A stretch of 64,000 bases of DNA from a virus: the IMG/VR virus record IMGVR_UViG_3300044608_001826, positions 1-64,000 of that record; one strand, 5' to 3'. Below the pieces are notes generated by a model. That model had not been told where the DNA came from and did no database searches. It saw only the letters and a list, made by a program, of their open reading frames with translations. This document shows positions 53,805 through 62,944 of the stretch, piece after piece (the first letter of the stretch is position 1; every line of letters starts with the position of its first letter). A program made the translations under genes and the position numbers.

Positions 53805-54631
53805 TGGCGATTAGAGGTGTTGCTGGGGTTAGTAATTTAAGTAAGGTCTACTCTGACCTGTTAAATGCCTTTGGCGGAGACACCGCAAAGGTTAGTGCCG
53901 TTTTAAATAATCCTCAGGTTTTTCAGGGTTTAGTTGACGCGGGCGTTATTACTACGACGGGGCTCGGTGCTGCTGCTACTGCCGCTACCGTTGCTGCTCC
54001 TGTCGCTGCTGCCGCCGCTGCTCCTGCCGTTGCTGCAACTGCTGCTGGTGGAGGGGGGTTACTCGGATCTGCCCTCGGCGGTGGAGCTAAGTTAGCTGGT
54101 GCACTTGGACTTGAGGTTGCTGCAGAGAAGATCGCGGGTGGCCTGCTCGGCGGTACTCAGCCCACCCAGTATCCTACGGGTGTTCCTTCCGGAGCTAGTA
54201 AGTACTTCTTTAGCCCCGAGTTAGGTCTGTCCTACCAGCAGTACTACGAGAGTGTTATTCCACGGGTTCGGGCGTTAAACGCAATCTCTGAACGGTTCGG
54301 TCTTGGACCTATTGCTGAGGAGCCGGTTGACCCCCAATCCTTTGCAACGTTCCAAGCACAACTGAGCGAGAAGCAAGCTGAAAGTCTCTCCAATCGTCGG
54401 ATTCGGGAGATCATGGCTGAGAAGCAATTCGATTATCTGTCGAATGCTCTTCAGGCTCAATCCGCTGTTCGTCAACAGCAGGTTAAATCCCTTGGTGATA
54501 TTCAGCGCCAACGTGTTGAGTCTGGCTACACTGCAGCTCAGGGGATTATGGAATCTGCTCTCCAGAACGTTCTTGCCCGAGAACGTTTTGAGAACAACTC
54601 AGCCATTTCTGAGTTAGCTAAACCAGTCTGA
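53804..54631 (+). CDS. Ala-rich membrane-active virion protein candidate (275 aa)
   Basis: 275 residues. Residues about 50-110 are a very hydrophobic Ala/Gly/Val series (TAATVAAPVAAAAAAPAVAA, GGGGLLGSALGGGAKLAGAL). The last 120 residues are helical with many Gln (QAQSAVRQQQVKSLGDIQRQ). A hydrophobic front plus Gln-rich helices is typical of phage internal ejection proteins that insert into the host envelope. Supported by position and by the two related genes that follow. No diagnostic motif. Confidence 0.55.
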   Translation: MAIRGVAGVSNLSKVYSDLLNAFGGDTAKVSAVLNNPQVFQGLVDAGVITTTGLGAAATAATVAAPVAAAAAAPAVAATAAGGGGLLGSALGGGAKLAGALGLEVAAEKIAGGLLGGTQPTQYPTGVPSGASKYFFSPELGLSYQQYYESVIPRVRALNAISERFGLGPIAEEPVDPQSFATFQAQLSEKQAESLSNRRIREIMAEKQFDYLSNALQAQSAVRQQQVKSLGDIQRQRVESGYTAAQGIMESALQNVLARERFENNSAISELAKPV

Positions 54632-54643
54632 GGAGAAACAAAC

Positions 54644-55417
54644 ATGGCTAACCCTTTATACGAAGCTGGTCGAGCTCTTTATTCCGTTCCGGTTCTTGGG
54701 CAGGTAGCTGCGGCGATTAATCCGCTCGGTGCTATCGCTCACACTGCTGCCACTAACCTTATTCCCGGTTATGCCCCCATCGTGGGCGAAGAGGAAGAGG
54801 TCGGCGGACAGAAAAAATACTACGCTGGAGAGCGTTATGGATATCAAAGCCCTGAGTCTTACAGGAAAATCTTTGGTGCGTTCCCTAAGTCCGTCCGGAC
54901 GCAGCTCGAAGATCAGCAACGCGCTCGGGCTGCTGCAGGCGGGGAGTCAAGGAGCAGCCGTGGTGACACAGATTGGGAGCAAACTCCAACTTCTCCTCAA
55001 GACTCTACGCCGCCTCCTCCCCCTGTCTTGCCTGAACCAGCAGGCACCGAAAAAATCCCGCAGAAAGAAGATCAGACGCCGCAGGATATCCTGAGTCGTT
55101 TAGATAAGTACCTGAGCCCTGAGTTTCAGCAACAGCTTCGGGAGCAGGAAACTGAGCAGTTTATTCGGCGGTCTCTGCTGACAAGCGCTCTTGCTTATCG
55201 GCAGACTCTTGCAAACACTCGTCGGCAAGAGGCTTTGGAGAAAATGCGTGTCTGGCGGGATGTCCAAGCCGCTCAGATTGAAGCTAACTCTCGCGCTATG
55301 GGTGCTCTCGCTTCCACAGCGTGGGCAGCTGTAACTCCTAATGCAAATACAATGACCGCATTAGGTCAGCAGTACCAAGCCACTATGGCTCCTTTTCAGA
55401 CTTTTAACCCGAAATAA
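54644..55417 (+). CDS. Gln-rich virion-type protein (257 aa)
   Basis: 257 residues with an AGGAG site. Hydrophobic front (LYSVPVLGQVAAAINPLGAI), a Pro-rich middle (DSTPPPPPVLPEPAGTEKI) and a helical end (SLLTSALAYRQTLANTRRQE). Same overall plan (hydrophobic start, disordered middle, Gln helix) as the genes on each side, so the three look like paralogues in architecture only. Internal virion protein is the best guess. Confidence 0.5.
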   Translation: MANPLYEAGRALYSVPVLGQVAAAINPLGAIAHTAATNLIPGYAPIVGEEEEVGGQKKYYAGERYGYQSPESYRKIFGAFPKSVRTQLEDQQRARAAAGGESRSSRGDTDWEQTPTSPQDSTPPPPPVLPEPAGTEKIPQKEDQTPQDILSRLDKYLSPEFQQQLREQETEQFIRRSLLTSALAYRQTLANTRRQEALEKMRVWRDVQAAQIEANSRAMGALASTAWAAVTPNANTMTALGQQYQATMAPFQTFNPK

Positions 55418-55420
55418 GTC

Positions 55421-56323
55421 ATGGCATTCCCCATTTTAGGAGCTATTGGTGCTGCGGGAACTCTTGCTGGCGGAGTTGGCTCTTTAATCGGCGCAACCCG
55501 TGATCCCAGTGCGCCGCAACAGATGGGGTTGGATCCTGGCATGGCCGCCCTATACACTGCCCAACTCGCTCCTGGTAATACTCGACTCACTGCCGCTGCT
55601 CAGGAGCTTGCTGCCGCAACAGGTTTATACGGTGGCACTGAAACGATTCTCAGTAAAATCCTCGGTCAGTCCGCTTACGATCGATTCAAAATAGCTGCCC
55701 AAAAAGATCAGCTTTCTGCGAATCTTGCTGCTGCAATTCCTGCTCAGTATGCTTCGGAGACCATTGCAAATTTAGGACTTCAACAGAAGTCAAACCTCGC
55801 GATGCAGCTCTTAGGAGCGCAGACCGCAGCTGATCTTACGAAGGCTTACGCGGCCACGCAGAGTCAGATCCAAGATCGCGTTCTACAGGGTGAGACATCT
55901 CTGTTGACTCCCGCTGTAGAGATGTCCGCAAAGATGAACCAAGATGCTGCAGCCAACCGTAACCTATTGGCTCAGAGTATCGCAAGTTCAAACTTAGATA
56001 TTCGTAAAGCGCAACAAAATACGTTTAACGAGTTGGCGTTGCAACGCAGCAAAATCGGCGGAGAAAGTAAGCTTCAGCGAGAGCAATTCGGCGGACAACT
56101 TGCCGCTGATGAACAGCTTACTCGCGGTAAACTTGCATTGACTCAGCAAGAAACAGAAGGCAGACGAGTTCTCCAGCGTGAAAAAGTTGGCGGGGAACTT
56201 GCTCTGTCACAACAAAGCTACGAAAGTCAGTCTGCTCTGGCTCGTCAGCGTTTTGCCCAGGAGATGGCAGCACGTCAGTATGGTGCTGGAATGGCTATGG
56301 CCGGGGTTGGAGCTTTTGCGTGA
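55421..56323 (+). CDS. Gln/Ala-rich virion-type protein (300 aa)
   Basis: 300 residues. Gly/Ala-rich hydrophobic front (FPILGAIGAAGTLAGGVGSL), then long Gln-rich helices (NEEL-type: RNLLAQSIASSNLDIRKAQQ; LQREQFGGQLAADEQL). GG-Q-L(A)-(A/D) turns recur at about 15-residue spacing from residue 210 onward, a short internal repeat. Such proteins are frequent among phage ejection or tail-associated proteins. The stop overlaps the next ATG region by four bases. Confidence 0.5.
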   Translation: MAFPILGAIGAAGTLAGGVGSLIGATRDPSAPQQMGLDPGMAALYTAQLAPGNTRLTAAAQELAAATGLYGGTETILSKILGQSAYDRFKIAAQKDQLSANLAAAIPAQYASETIANLGLQQKSNLAMQLLGAQTAADLTKAYAATQSQIQDRVLQGETSLLTPAVEMSAKMNQDAAANRNLLAQSIASSNLDIRKAQQNTFNELALQRSKIGGESKLQREQFGGQLAADEQLTRGKLALTQQETEGRRVLQREKVGGELALSQQSYESQSALARQRFAQEMAARQYGAGMAMAGVGAFA

Positions 56324-56850
56324 TCAAGTCTCAAATTGGGGATTCAACTACAGTCGCTAGTTGGCTGGGTTCTTTAGATAAGTCACAAAAGGACGCTTTT
56401 GTCCATTACGCAAAGAACTCCACGAGTGATATCGAAGCTTACTTGTATGCTCGGTTTTTAACTCCGGGTTACCAAGGAAGCATCTCTGATCTCACCGCGT
56501 GGATCCAAGAGAAGTATCCCAAGAACGATCTTCGTCGTCTTCTTTTAATTGAGATCGACGGGCTTCATGACGATATTAAAAACGTTAGGGATATGACCCA
56601 GACGGGTATGCTAGATCATGCCACGGCGGCGACAAAAATTTCCGCCTTGCAGAAAGAGTTACGCTCTCACATCCAGGCAGTTCGATCCATTACCGATGGT
56701 CTAGATCGGCGCGGGTTGCTCTTGGCGGGGGCTGACCGTTGTATCCGTGAGTTAATTCAAACTCTGGACGGTCAGCCTACGCTTCAAAACTTCATTGAAG
56801 AAGCTTCGATTCTGGTGTGGAGCACCATCGAGCGCGAAGAGAAAGCCTGA
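56320..56850 (+). CDS. Hypothetical helical protein (176 aa), possible packaging/head protein
   Basis: 176 residues, helical throughout (QKDAFVHYAKNSTSDIEAYL; DLTAWIQEKYPKNDLRRLLL; DGLHDDIKNVRDMTQTGML). It has no metal or ATP motif. Size, helical content and proximity to the large terminase gene allow a small-terminase-like role, but the helix-turn-helix is not evident. The stop TGA abuts the stop of the next gene on the other strand in a shared GCCTGATCAGGC palindrome. Confidence 0.5.
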   Translation: MIKSQIGDSTTVASWLGSLDKSQKDAFVHYAKNSTSDIEAYLYARFLTPGYQGSISDLTAWIQEKYPKNDLRRLLLIEIDGLHDDIKNVRDMTQTGMLDHATAATKISALQKELRSHIQAVRSITDGLDRRGLLLAGADRCIRELIQTLDGQPTLQNFIEEASILVWSTIEREEKA

Positions 56851-57933
56851 TCAGGCGCTCATCGGTTCAAGCAAGCGCATGATCGATTCGAGCGGGCAGC
56901 GGAAGATACCCATAAACGCATCGTTAACACCCAAACTCATAACCAACTCAGTGTTTTCTATGTAAGCCCCGAAGGGGAGAAGCACTGCAGGCTGGTTAGA
57001 TACGGGATTACCGGCGTAATCTGTCCAGTGAATAAGGCGATCGTTCAGGGACCCTGAGAACAAGGGCCTCTTGATCACGTGGGTTACCTTCGTAAACTTC
57101 TTATCAATCATGTAAGCACTAAGGTGATACTGCAGGTACGTAAAGCCCTGCGGTGTAGACACCATATGCTTCCAATGGTAGAAGATTAGGTAGGCATACC
57201 CCAGATCAATAGGTGCTAGTGAGTTAAACGTTGGGGTGCCAAATGTTACTTCATCTAAAGCACTCGTATCGATTGTGATCTTTTCGCTCTTCTCGCATTC
57301 AAAGACCAGGGGCCTTGTCGAATACAGACAGCGAAGTTCGTCTTTGTGCGTAAAGAAGCACCAGTTTTTCTCAGCTTCTTTCTTCTCTAGGTTTTTGCCG
57401 ATGGGCGGGATAGCAGCGCTTACTGCATCACCCTTCTCATCGACGTGGCAAACAACAATCTTAGGAACGTCGAAGAGTTTTGCGCCCCCTTTGTTGTACT
57501 GACTTGCGTACGTAGAGCCAACAAACTGAACGTAGAGTTCGCTGTCCGGACCTACGAATAAGCGAGGATCTTCGTAGCTCAATCGATGTTTGTTTGGCCT
57601 AAGTGGCTTAGTCCCCAAGATCGTTTTGTCGTCATGAAGAAGACCGATCTGGATATTTGTCGGTGTGTTATTTAGATAAAAGTAATTGTTGTCGTATCGA
57701 AAGCCGAATGGCTCTGGCTGTGATCGCCACGCGATGTAGGTTTTGTCTTTGTGCTTGACGATAGAAGGACTGAAGTTAGCTACAGATCCTGTAGGAAGTC
57801 CATGCAAAATCCGAGTGAATTTGCCGCCAAGTTTTTCAGCTTGTGTATATACGTCTGGTATATCCTCCTGAGGAGTTTTTACAGGGAACACCACGTCAGA
57901 GTACGCGTGGTAAAAGCGGTTAGTTACTTGCAT
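56851..57933 (-). CDS. GH130-like beta-propeller carbohydrate-active protein
   Basis: 360 residues. FSPSIVKHKDKTYIAWRSQP, SYEDPRLFVGPDSELYVQFV, EKNWCFFTHKDELRCLYS and VSNQPAVLLPFGAYIENTEL followed by VMSLGVNDAF. These are five propeller blades with the 'SPSIv', 'EDPR' and 'H....G' landmarks of GH130-type phosphorylases and related GH43 enzymes. The EDPR acid is present. Substrate unknown, probably mannosides or surface glycans. Leftward, coupled to the next gene by 4 bases of gap. Confidence 0.7.
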   Translation of the reverse strand: MQVTNRFYHAYSDVVFPVKTPQEDIPDVYTQAEKLGGKFTRILHGLPTGSVANFSPSIVKHKDKTYIAWRSQPEPFGFRYDNNYFYLNNTPTNIQIGLLHDDKTILGTKPLRPNKHRLSYEDPRLFVGPDSELYVQFVGSTYASQYNKGGAKLFDVPKIVVCHVDEKGDAVSAAIPPIGKNLEKKEAEKNWCFFTHKDELRCLYSTRPLVFECEKSEKITIDTSALDEVTFGTPTFNSLAPIDLGYAYLIFYHWKHMVSTPQGFTYLQYHLSAYMIDKKFTKVTHVIKRPLFSGSLNDRLIHWTDYAGNPVSNQPAVLLPFGAYIENTELVMSLGVNDAFMGIFRCPLESIMRLLEPMSA

Positions 57934-57937
57934 CGGA

Positions 57938-59110
57938 TCACTTCAGGAGGTCTTTGACAGCTTGACTAAAACCGGCGGACACATTTTCCCAGCGGTACTC
58001 GGGTCGTTGGGTCACGGCATAGCAGCACCCTGCAATCTCTTCGTAGAGATCCTTGTCGTTGTACAAGTCGTTGAGGTTTTTGACTGTGTTATCGATGTCA
58101 ACCAAACCGCGTACGACGCCCAGGTCTTTGTCGGTCACCCAGGCAGCGATATCAGTTAGAAGTGCGGCTTCGTTCCAAATGTCTGCGCACGCCGTGTGGT
58201 CAGGAACAACCTGCGGTTTACGGCAGCTCGCGTGTTCAAAAGAAACGAGACCCCAGCCTTCACCATCTGCCGTGTTAATACCCACGTCGCAAGCGTTGTA
58301 GACCAGATTTAGTAGTTCGTCTGGAGGGGCATCTGTGTAGTTAATGTTATTAGATGTCAGTGCTAAACGTTGAGTGTCGTCGAGACCATGCCGTTGCATC
58401 TCGCGTTTGAAGAGCGGCAGGACATCCCAGCCCATATCTTTAACCCCCATGTGGAGGTACAACATGGTGTCGGGTTTATCGACAGCAAATTTCGCAAAAG
58501 CTTGGATCGTCAAATCGATCCGTTTGCGAGGTTGATTACGGTTGGCGTTTAGAACGATGAACTTATCTTTAGGAAGTCCGAGTTTTTCGCGAGCTTCATC
58601 ACGAGGCATCGGCGCAAACTTAGACGTATCCACGCCGTGCGGAAGGACGCCCAACCGTGTGGCTTGAATCCCGTGCTCAAGGATTCGGTTTGCGCAGTTG
58701 ACGGTGAAAGTGATTGCCATATCCCAGTGAGGGATATTCCGAAGCATGTCGGGGTAGTACCCTTCGCTGTCGATTGGGAAGTACGCAATAAATTTAAATT
58801 TGTGCGTTGCCTTTAGGAACTGGCAGCGCTCCCAGACTTGGTTGCAGATCCAAATGTCCTGCAGACAGATAAAAACGTCGGGTTTTACTTTCTCGATAAT
58901 CTCGGGGATTCGGGGGATACCGAACCGATCTCCGCAGTGGATCGTGGAGGCAGGGTAGACCTTAAATGGGTAATCGTGCGGATCTCCTGTAGCGTTGATA
59001 CCAATAACGGTAACTTCGTGCTCTTTGGAGAGATGGTCTAAGATACTATGTGTAACTCTAGCGAATCCTGTGTTACAGCAGGCATCTCCATACCAGAGAA
59101 TTTTTGCCAT
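57938..59110 (-). CDS. GT-B glycosyltransferase (family 4-like)
   Basis: 390 residues. N-terminal domain ILWYGDACCNTGFARVTHSI with LSKEHEVTVIGIN; C-terminal domain FIVLNANRNQPRKRIDLTIQ, ALTSNNINYTDAPPDELLNL, CDVGINTADGEGWGLVSFEH. The last motif (GEGWGL...E) binds the nucleotide in GT4 enzymes; the E of 'FEHA' is present. It probably extends a surface polysaccharide. It pairs with the GH130-like gene on the same strand and diverges from the terminase gene. Confidence 0.85.
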   Translation of the reverse strand: MAKILWYGDACCNTGFARVTHSILDHLSKEHEVTVIGINATGDPHDYPFKVYPASTIHCGDRFGIPRIPEIIEKVKPDVFICLQDIWICNQVWERCQFLKATHKFKFIAYFPIDSEGYYPDMLRNIPHWDMAITFTVNCANRILEHGIQATRLGVLPHGVDTSKFAPMPRDEAREKLGLPKDKFIVLNANRNQPRKRIDLTIQAFAKFAVDKPDTMLYLHMGVKDMGWDVLPLFKREMQRHGLDDTQRLALTSNNINYTDAPPDELLNLVYNACDVGINTADGEGWGLVSFEHASCRKPQVVPDHTACADIWNEAALLTDIAAWVTDKDLGVVRGLVDIDNTVKNLNDLYNDKDLYEEIAGCCYAVTQRPEYRWENVSAGFSQAVKDLLK

Positions 59111-59164
59111 CCGTGCGATTAGAGTTGATTGCTAGTAATATAACTGCACTGTCAACTTACTGAC

Positions 59165-60685
59165 ATGCCGAGTCGGGAAACATTTGCGTATAGGCGTGCT
59201 GCTCAATTGCGTGCACTTAAGGCGTCTGAGGAGAACGATACCAACGTTAATACTATATACAGCAAGGCAGCGGACGATTTCCACACGTTTTGTACACTGC
59301 TAGATAAGCCTCCAGCGAAGCACATGCTGGAGTGGCATCGGCACTTGATCACAGGGGAGTCAAATAAATACCTATTAGATATCGCTGGGCCAAACCTTGA
59401 TATTCTGGCTCCTCGGGGTAGCGCTAAGTCCACGGCGCTCAACATGTTTACCGCGTGGATTATTGGGCGCCACACGACGGCTAGGTTACCCCTACAAATT
59501 ATTTACGTTTCGTACAACATCGCGACCGCTATACCTAAGAGTCGCATTATCCGTCAGATCATCGATTCGTCGGAATTCCGCAAGGTGTTCCCACGGGTGC
59601 GGTTGCGGGCGGGTATGCAGTCTGATATTGGTTGGTCTATCGACTTCGATTTTGCGGGCATTCCCCGCGTGGGCGATGAGGAATTCACCCTACGTGCTGC
59701 AGGTCTGCGAGGTTCGATTACGTCGAAACGTGCGCACCTCGTGATTGTGGATGACCCTATTAAGTCGAGTGCGGATATTCGAAATCCCGCTATTAGGGAT
59801 GAGATGAACAATAACTGGTCCTCGGTTATCGCGCCGATTATCTTCGAAGGTGGTCGATCCATCTGTCTGGGTACTCGATTCCACCCGCTGGACATTCATA
59901 AGACGATGTTCGTGCCGGAAAAGGGGTGGAAGCAAGTAACGCAAGAAGCTATTACGTACGACTCTCACGGCAATCCGGTCAGCTATTGGCCAGAGCAGTG
60001 GTCGACAGAGTATTTGCTTCAACAGAAAGAGCTGGATCCGGTTGCGTTCGCGTTCCAGTACCAGCAGCAACCTGTTATGACATCTGATCTGGTTGTGTCG
60101 CCAGATCTCCTTATTAAGGGTGAAGTCGTTACTGAGTTCGATACGCTCGCCGTGGGCATCGACTTATCGGCTAGTAAGAACGAAACGAGCGACTACACCG
60201 CGTTCGTTTTGGGTGGGCGCTTAAAGGACAAGTACTACATCATCGATTCACATCAGTGCCGCTCGATTGGCAACTTGGAGAAGATCGATATGTTGTGCGA
60301 TATGTTGCTGGAATGGGGGATTCTGACGCAGCACGATAATCAGTTCCTGCCGACGTATTCGACTGTGACCCTCGTGGTGGAATCTGTTGCGTACCAAGCA
60401 TCGCTAGCGGCAGATCTTCGACGGGTCTTGGTGAATGAGCGTGAACTCGGGAACCTCCATATCCACGAGGTCAAGGGTTTCAGGGGGGATAAGGTTGCTC
60501 GTTTTAGGGGGACGTTGGGTTTGTTGGAAAACAAGAAGATTATCTTTAATAAGTACCGGAAGTTTGACGCATTATTTGAGCAGCTGATCAACGTTGGCTC
60601 TACAGCGCACGATGATTTGTTAGACGCATATACTTGGCTTATTCAGTTCCTACAGCGACGCGGGGAGTTTACTATCGAATATTGA
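59165..60685 (+). CDS. Large terminase subunit
   Basis: 506 residues. ATPase: Walker A ILAPRGSAKST (about 80-90), Walker B RAHLVIVDDPIKSS (about 193-206). Nuclease: LAVGIDLSASKNETSDYTAF (first aspartate) and TAHDDLLDAYTWLI (last aspartates). The layout is that of large terminases (TerL), which package DNA and cut concatemers. It is the strongest evidence that the whole window is a tailed phage. No small terminase is clearly visible, though a helical protein at 56320 is close by. Confidence 0.93.
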   Translation: MPSRETFAYRRAAQLRALKASEENDTNVNTIYSKAADDFHTFCTLLDKPPAKHMLEWHRHLITGESNKYLLDIAGPNLDILAPRGSAKSTALNMFTAWIIGRHTTARLPLQIIYVSYNIATAIPKSRIIRQIIDSSEFRKVFPRVRLRAGMQSDIGWSIDFDFAGIPRVGDEEFTLRAAGLRGSITSKRAHLVIVDDPIKSSADIRNPAIRDEMNNNWSSVIAPIIFEGGRSICLGTRFHPLDIHKTMFVPEKGWKQVTQEAITYDSHGNPVSYWPEQWSTEYLLQQKELDPVAFAFQYQQQPVMTSDLVVSPDLLIKGEVVTEFDTLAVGIDLSASKNETSDYTAFVLGGRLKDKYYIIDSHQCRSIGNLEKIDMLCDMLLEWGILTQHDNQFLPTYSTVTLVVESVAYQASLAADLRRVLVNERELGNLHIHEVKGFRGDKVARFRGTLGLLENKKIIFNKYRKFDALFEQLINVGSTAHDDLLDAYTWLIQFLQRRGEFTIEY

Positions 60686-60753
60686 GAAGAGTATTTCTGC
60701 CACTGTGGCGGCACTAGAGTGCAAAAAGTCTCTCGGCTCGTCCGAGCTTTATC

Positions 60754-61626
60754 ATGTCTAAAAAGATTTGGGTTGCCATAACCGCGCATGATCCGCTGCG
60801 ACGGATTGATCCTCTTATTAATGTCTTAACCGAATATTCTCGATTTTTTCACGAAGTCTCTGTTAATATTTATGTTAACTACGAAGCTCAAGAGGACGTT
60901 TCCACGCTGGAATCGCTCTTCGAGCAGTTCGATACGTTAGAAATAAACGTAAAAGTCGCGTCTCCGGAGTACAAAAATTGGTATCTAACTTGGGCACATA
61001 AGCACGATTTGATGGCGGCGGTTCTTAACCGCGCCGCAGATTTTTATATTTACCAGGAAAATGATATCTATATAACTAGCGAAAACTTTAATTATTATCG
61101 TAAGTGGAAACCAGTTTTAAGTAAGTATGGATTAGAGCCAGGTTTTGGGCTTTATGAAGAGTATGACAATAAGCGTGTTTTAATCGGTAATTACAATCAA
61201 TGGTCTCTAACGAAGGAAACCCCGAACGTTTGGCATCACTATGGATTTAAAGTCCCCAAAATCCTCGTGGTGGATCATGAGATTGACTTCTTCGTCCAAC
61301 TCGGAAGTCCTTATTACTGCGGGATGATTCTGGATCAAGTGGATGCTGAGATCTATATTCGATCAGACAGCTGCCATCCAGAACGGAGCTATCCGAAAAC
61401 GGGAATTCGTAACTGGCCTATTGCAGATAGAAGCTCAATGGGACTCGCTTTTGAGCGACTCCCTAGTGGTTATGAACATCGTCGTTGTGTTCCTGTCCAT
61501 AGGAAAAACGGAGTTTATGAGATTCTTCCTTATGGTTTGATTAAACATGATGACAATAAATACTCCAAGAATTTAAAGAAACAACATGGAAATCTTTTAG
61601 ACTTAAAGGAGATGCTCATCCTTTAA
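60754..61626 (+). CDS. Putative glycosyltransferase (GT-A-like)
   Basis: 290 residues. KKIWVAITAHDPLRRIDPLI, then DTLEINVKVASPEYKNWYLT, FYIYQENDIYITSENF. The order fits a GT-A Rossmann domain with an acidic pair (END) after strand four. The second half is aromatic-rich (GYEHRRCVPVHRKNGVYE). There is no strong family signature, so the sugar donor is open. It follows the terminase by 68 bases, in a phage surface-glycan context. Confidence 0.55.
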   Translation: MSKKIWVAITAHDPLRRIDPLINVLTEYSRFFHEVSVNIYVNYEAQEDVSTLESLFEQFDTLEINVKVASPEYKNWYLTWAHKHDLMAAVLNRAADFYIYQENDIYITSENFNYYRKWKPVLSKYGLEPGFGLYEEYDNKRVLIGNYNQWSLTKETPNVWHHYGFKVPKILVVDHEIDFFVQLGSPYYCGMILDQVDAEIYIRSDSCHPERSYPKTGIRNWPIADRSSMGLAFERLPSGYEHRRCVPVHRKNGVYEILPYGLIKHDDNKYSKNLKKQHGNLLDLKEMLIL

Positions 61627-61632
61627 TCCGTC

Positions 61633-61782
61633 ATGGCCGCACGTGGTGCTGAATATGTGCACGTGTGCTATATTCTGTCCGGAAAAAATTATTGTCAGAC
61701 TCTTCACCGATCTGACGCGTATCGACTGAGGAATTTCTTAGTACAGCATGGCGGAACAATCTACTGGTTTAACCCTGGGTGA
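61633..61782 (+). CDS. Small hypothetical protein (49 aa)
   Basis: 49 residues: MAARGAEYVHVCYILSGKNY, then CQTLHRSDAYRLRNFLVQHG and TIYWFNPG. Strand, helix, strand layout in a small space; overlaps the next gene by 35 bases. It is a typical cyanophage mini-protein. Function not recognised. Confidence 0.45.
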   Translation: MAARGAEYVHVCYILSGKNYCQTLHRSDAYRLRNFLVQHGGTIYWFNPG

Positions 61783-61990
61783 GCCTGATCCCATTCGACC
61801 TAATTATTACGAAAAGAATGGTTTACAGTGCTATGATGCGCAGTTAGCTTCCGTAGGCAAATCAAAATTTCAAGGTTATCTTGAGTGTTGCATCTATAAG
61901 TATTTGTGGCGGTGGGAAGACAAAAACGGAAAGCAAGATCTCGAAAAAGCTGCCGAATATCTGAGTAAACTAATAGAAACCCTCGATTGA
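61748..61990 (+). CDS. DUF3310-like protein (80 aa)
   Basis: 80 residues. YYEKNGLQCYDAQLASVGKS, then FQGYLECCIYKYLWRWEDKN and KQDLEKAAEYLSKLI. This is the DUF3310 plan: 'hY...g.e.id.......f..GN..KYl.R..kKg...DL.KA..YL..Li', with C replacing N in the GN step. DUF3310 proteins resemble nucleotide kinases and are frequent in phages; activity unproven. Confidence 0.7.
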   Translation: MAEQSTGLTLGEPDPIRPNYYEKNGLQCYDAQLASVGKSKFQGYLECCIYKYLWRWEDKNGKQDLEKAAEYLSKLIETLD

Positions 61991-61991
61991 T

Positions 61992-62279
61992 ATGGACGTT
62001 AGAGCGTTTGGTTCCGTTTACGCGCAAACTGGCGCACTTCCCTACACCAGTGGGTATTTTATTAACCCCGCAAGTGGTACTAAAAACTTCCCCGCTTGCC
62101 GGGCAATTTATATTCCAGCTAAACCAAACAAAGATCCTGGGATCGTTGTAGGGGAGTTAGCAGATATGAGGGGGCAGGTAATCGTTGTCGAAAACATAGC
62201 AGGAGATCAGATTTATCCGGTCTCTATGACAATGGTTAGCGGGTCATCCACCGTCGCAGGCATTATTGCTCTCTACTGA
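61992..62279 (+). CDS. Small beta-rich virion protein candidate (95 aa)
   Basis: 95 residues: MDVRAFGSVYAQTGALPYTS, then NFPACRAIYIPAKPNKDPGI, RGQVIVVENIAGDQIYPVSM. Seven or eight predicted beta strands, no catalytic site. The 'Y.NPASGT.NFPACRAIYIP....D.G......D..GQ.....V..G..YPVS...V..(S/G)' pattern occurs in small head or neck proteins of cyanophages. Overlap of the next start with the stop (TGATG). Confidence 0.6.
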   Translation: MDVRAFGSVYAQTGALPYTSGYFINPASGTKNFPACRAIYIPAKPNKDPGIVVGELADMRGQVIVVENIAGDQIYPVSMTMVSGSSTVAGIIALY

Positions 62280-62506
62280 TGTCTGAAATCGCTAAAAAAA
62301 GAGACCCCGAGAAGTGGGCACGGGCAAAAGCTAAAGCCCGCGCAAAACTCGGTGGTCACAGTGCCCGAGCGATGCAGCTCGCGACTAAGTACTATAAAGA
62401 TATGGGAGGAACTTACGCGGGTAAGAAATCTTCCTCTAACCGTCTCTCACGTTGGGGCAAGGAAGACTGGCAAACGCGTGAAGAGTACGAAAAAAACAAG
62501 GACTAA
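62279..62506 (+). CDS. DUF5872-type small protein (75 aa)
   Basis: 75 residues: KKRDPEKWARAKAKARAKLG, GHSARAMQLATKYYKDMGG, SSNRLSRWGKEDWQTREEY. The 'KDP..W..AKA.A..KLG.HSARAMQLA..YYK..GG.Y.G.KS..N.L..W..EDW.T' form is a small basic family of large DNA viruses and cyanophages. It is probably nucleoprotein- or virion-associated; no enzyme motif. Confidence 0.65.
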   Translation: MSEIAKKRDPEKWARAKAKARAKLGGHSARAMQLATKYYKDMGGTYAGKKSSSNRLSRWGKEDWQTREEYEKNKD

Positions 62507-62511
62507 AACCC

Positions 62512-62730
62512 ATGAACGCTGAAGATCTTATCTCCGGGTTAACGGGGTACCTTTCATCCAAGTCTGGCTTCGGGTCTAATCTGCCTGAATACAAAGATAT
62601 TTATAGTGAGTTAGGTAAGTCCCGTCAGTATGACATCCTGACGGCTCTCGCTGACCCTATGAAGAGCAACCTTCTGCGTCAGGCCGCAATCTTACGCGGT
62701 ATTACTCCCGAAGATATCACCATTGGCTGA
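62512..62730 (+). CDS. Hypothetical protein (72 aa)
   Basis: 72 residues: MNAEDLISGLTGYLSSKSGF, then KSRQYDILTALADPMKSNLL. Helical with a short loop. Stop overlaps the next start by 8 bases. It stays within the virion-protein series; no identity is recognised. Confidence 0.5.
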   Translation: MNAEDLISGLTGYLSSKSGFGSNLPEYKDIYSELGKSRQYDILTALADPMKSNLLRQAAILRGITPEDITIG

Positions 62731-62944
62731 CCTCGCTCGCGAAAAAGGACGTACCGAAAGGTATTTACCACGTCGAGCGTGGGCGTCCTTATCCCCTGAA
62801 GAACGGAAAGCGACTGATGATGCTAAGAAAGAGGCAACTAAAGGGGACAAACCTGTAAATACTCGCGTTCCCAATACGGAAAAAGCTCAACGTGCTCGCC
62901 GTAAGGCTTCTGAATACCTAAAAAGGAGCAAAAATAATGGCTAG
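62723..62944 (+). CDS. Small basic protein, RYLPxxAW motif (73 aa)
   Basis: 73 residues from TTG. EKGRTERYLPRRAWASLSPE, then ERKATDDAKKEATKGDKPVN and RRKASEYLKR. The 'RYLP..AW..LS..ER.AT..KK....G' string recurs in short basic proteins of large viruses and phages, beside the 62279-type family. Chromatin- or virion-associated is the likely role. Confidence 0.6.
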   Translation: MADLAREKGRTERYLPRRAWASLSPEERKATDDAKKEATKGDKPVNTRVPNTEKAQRARRKASEYLKRSKNNG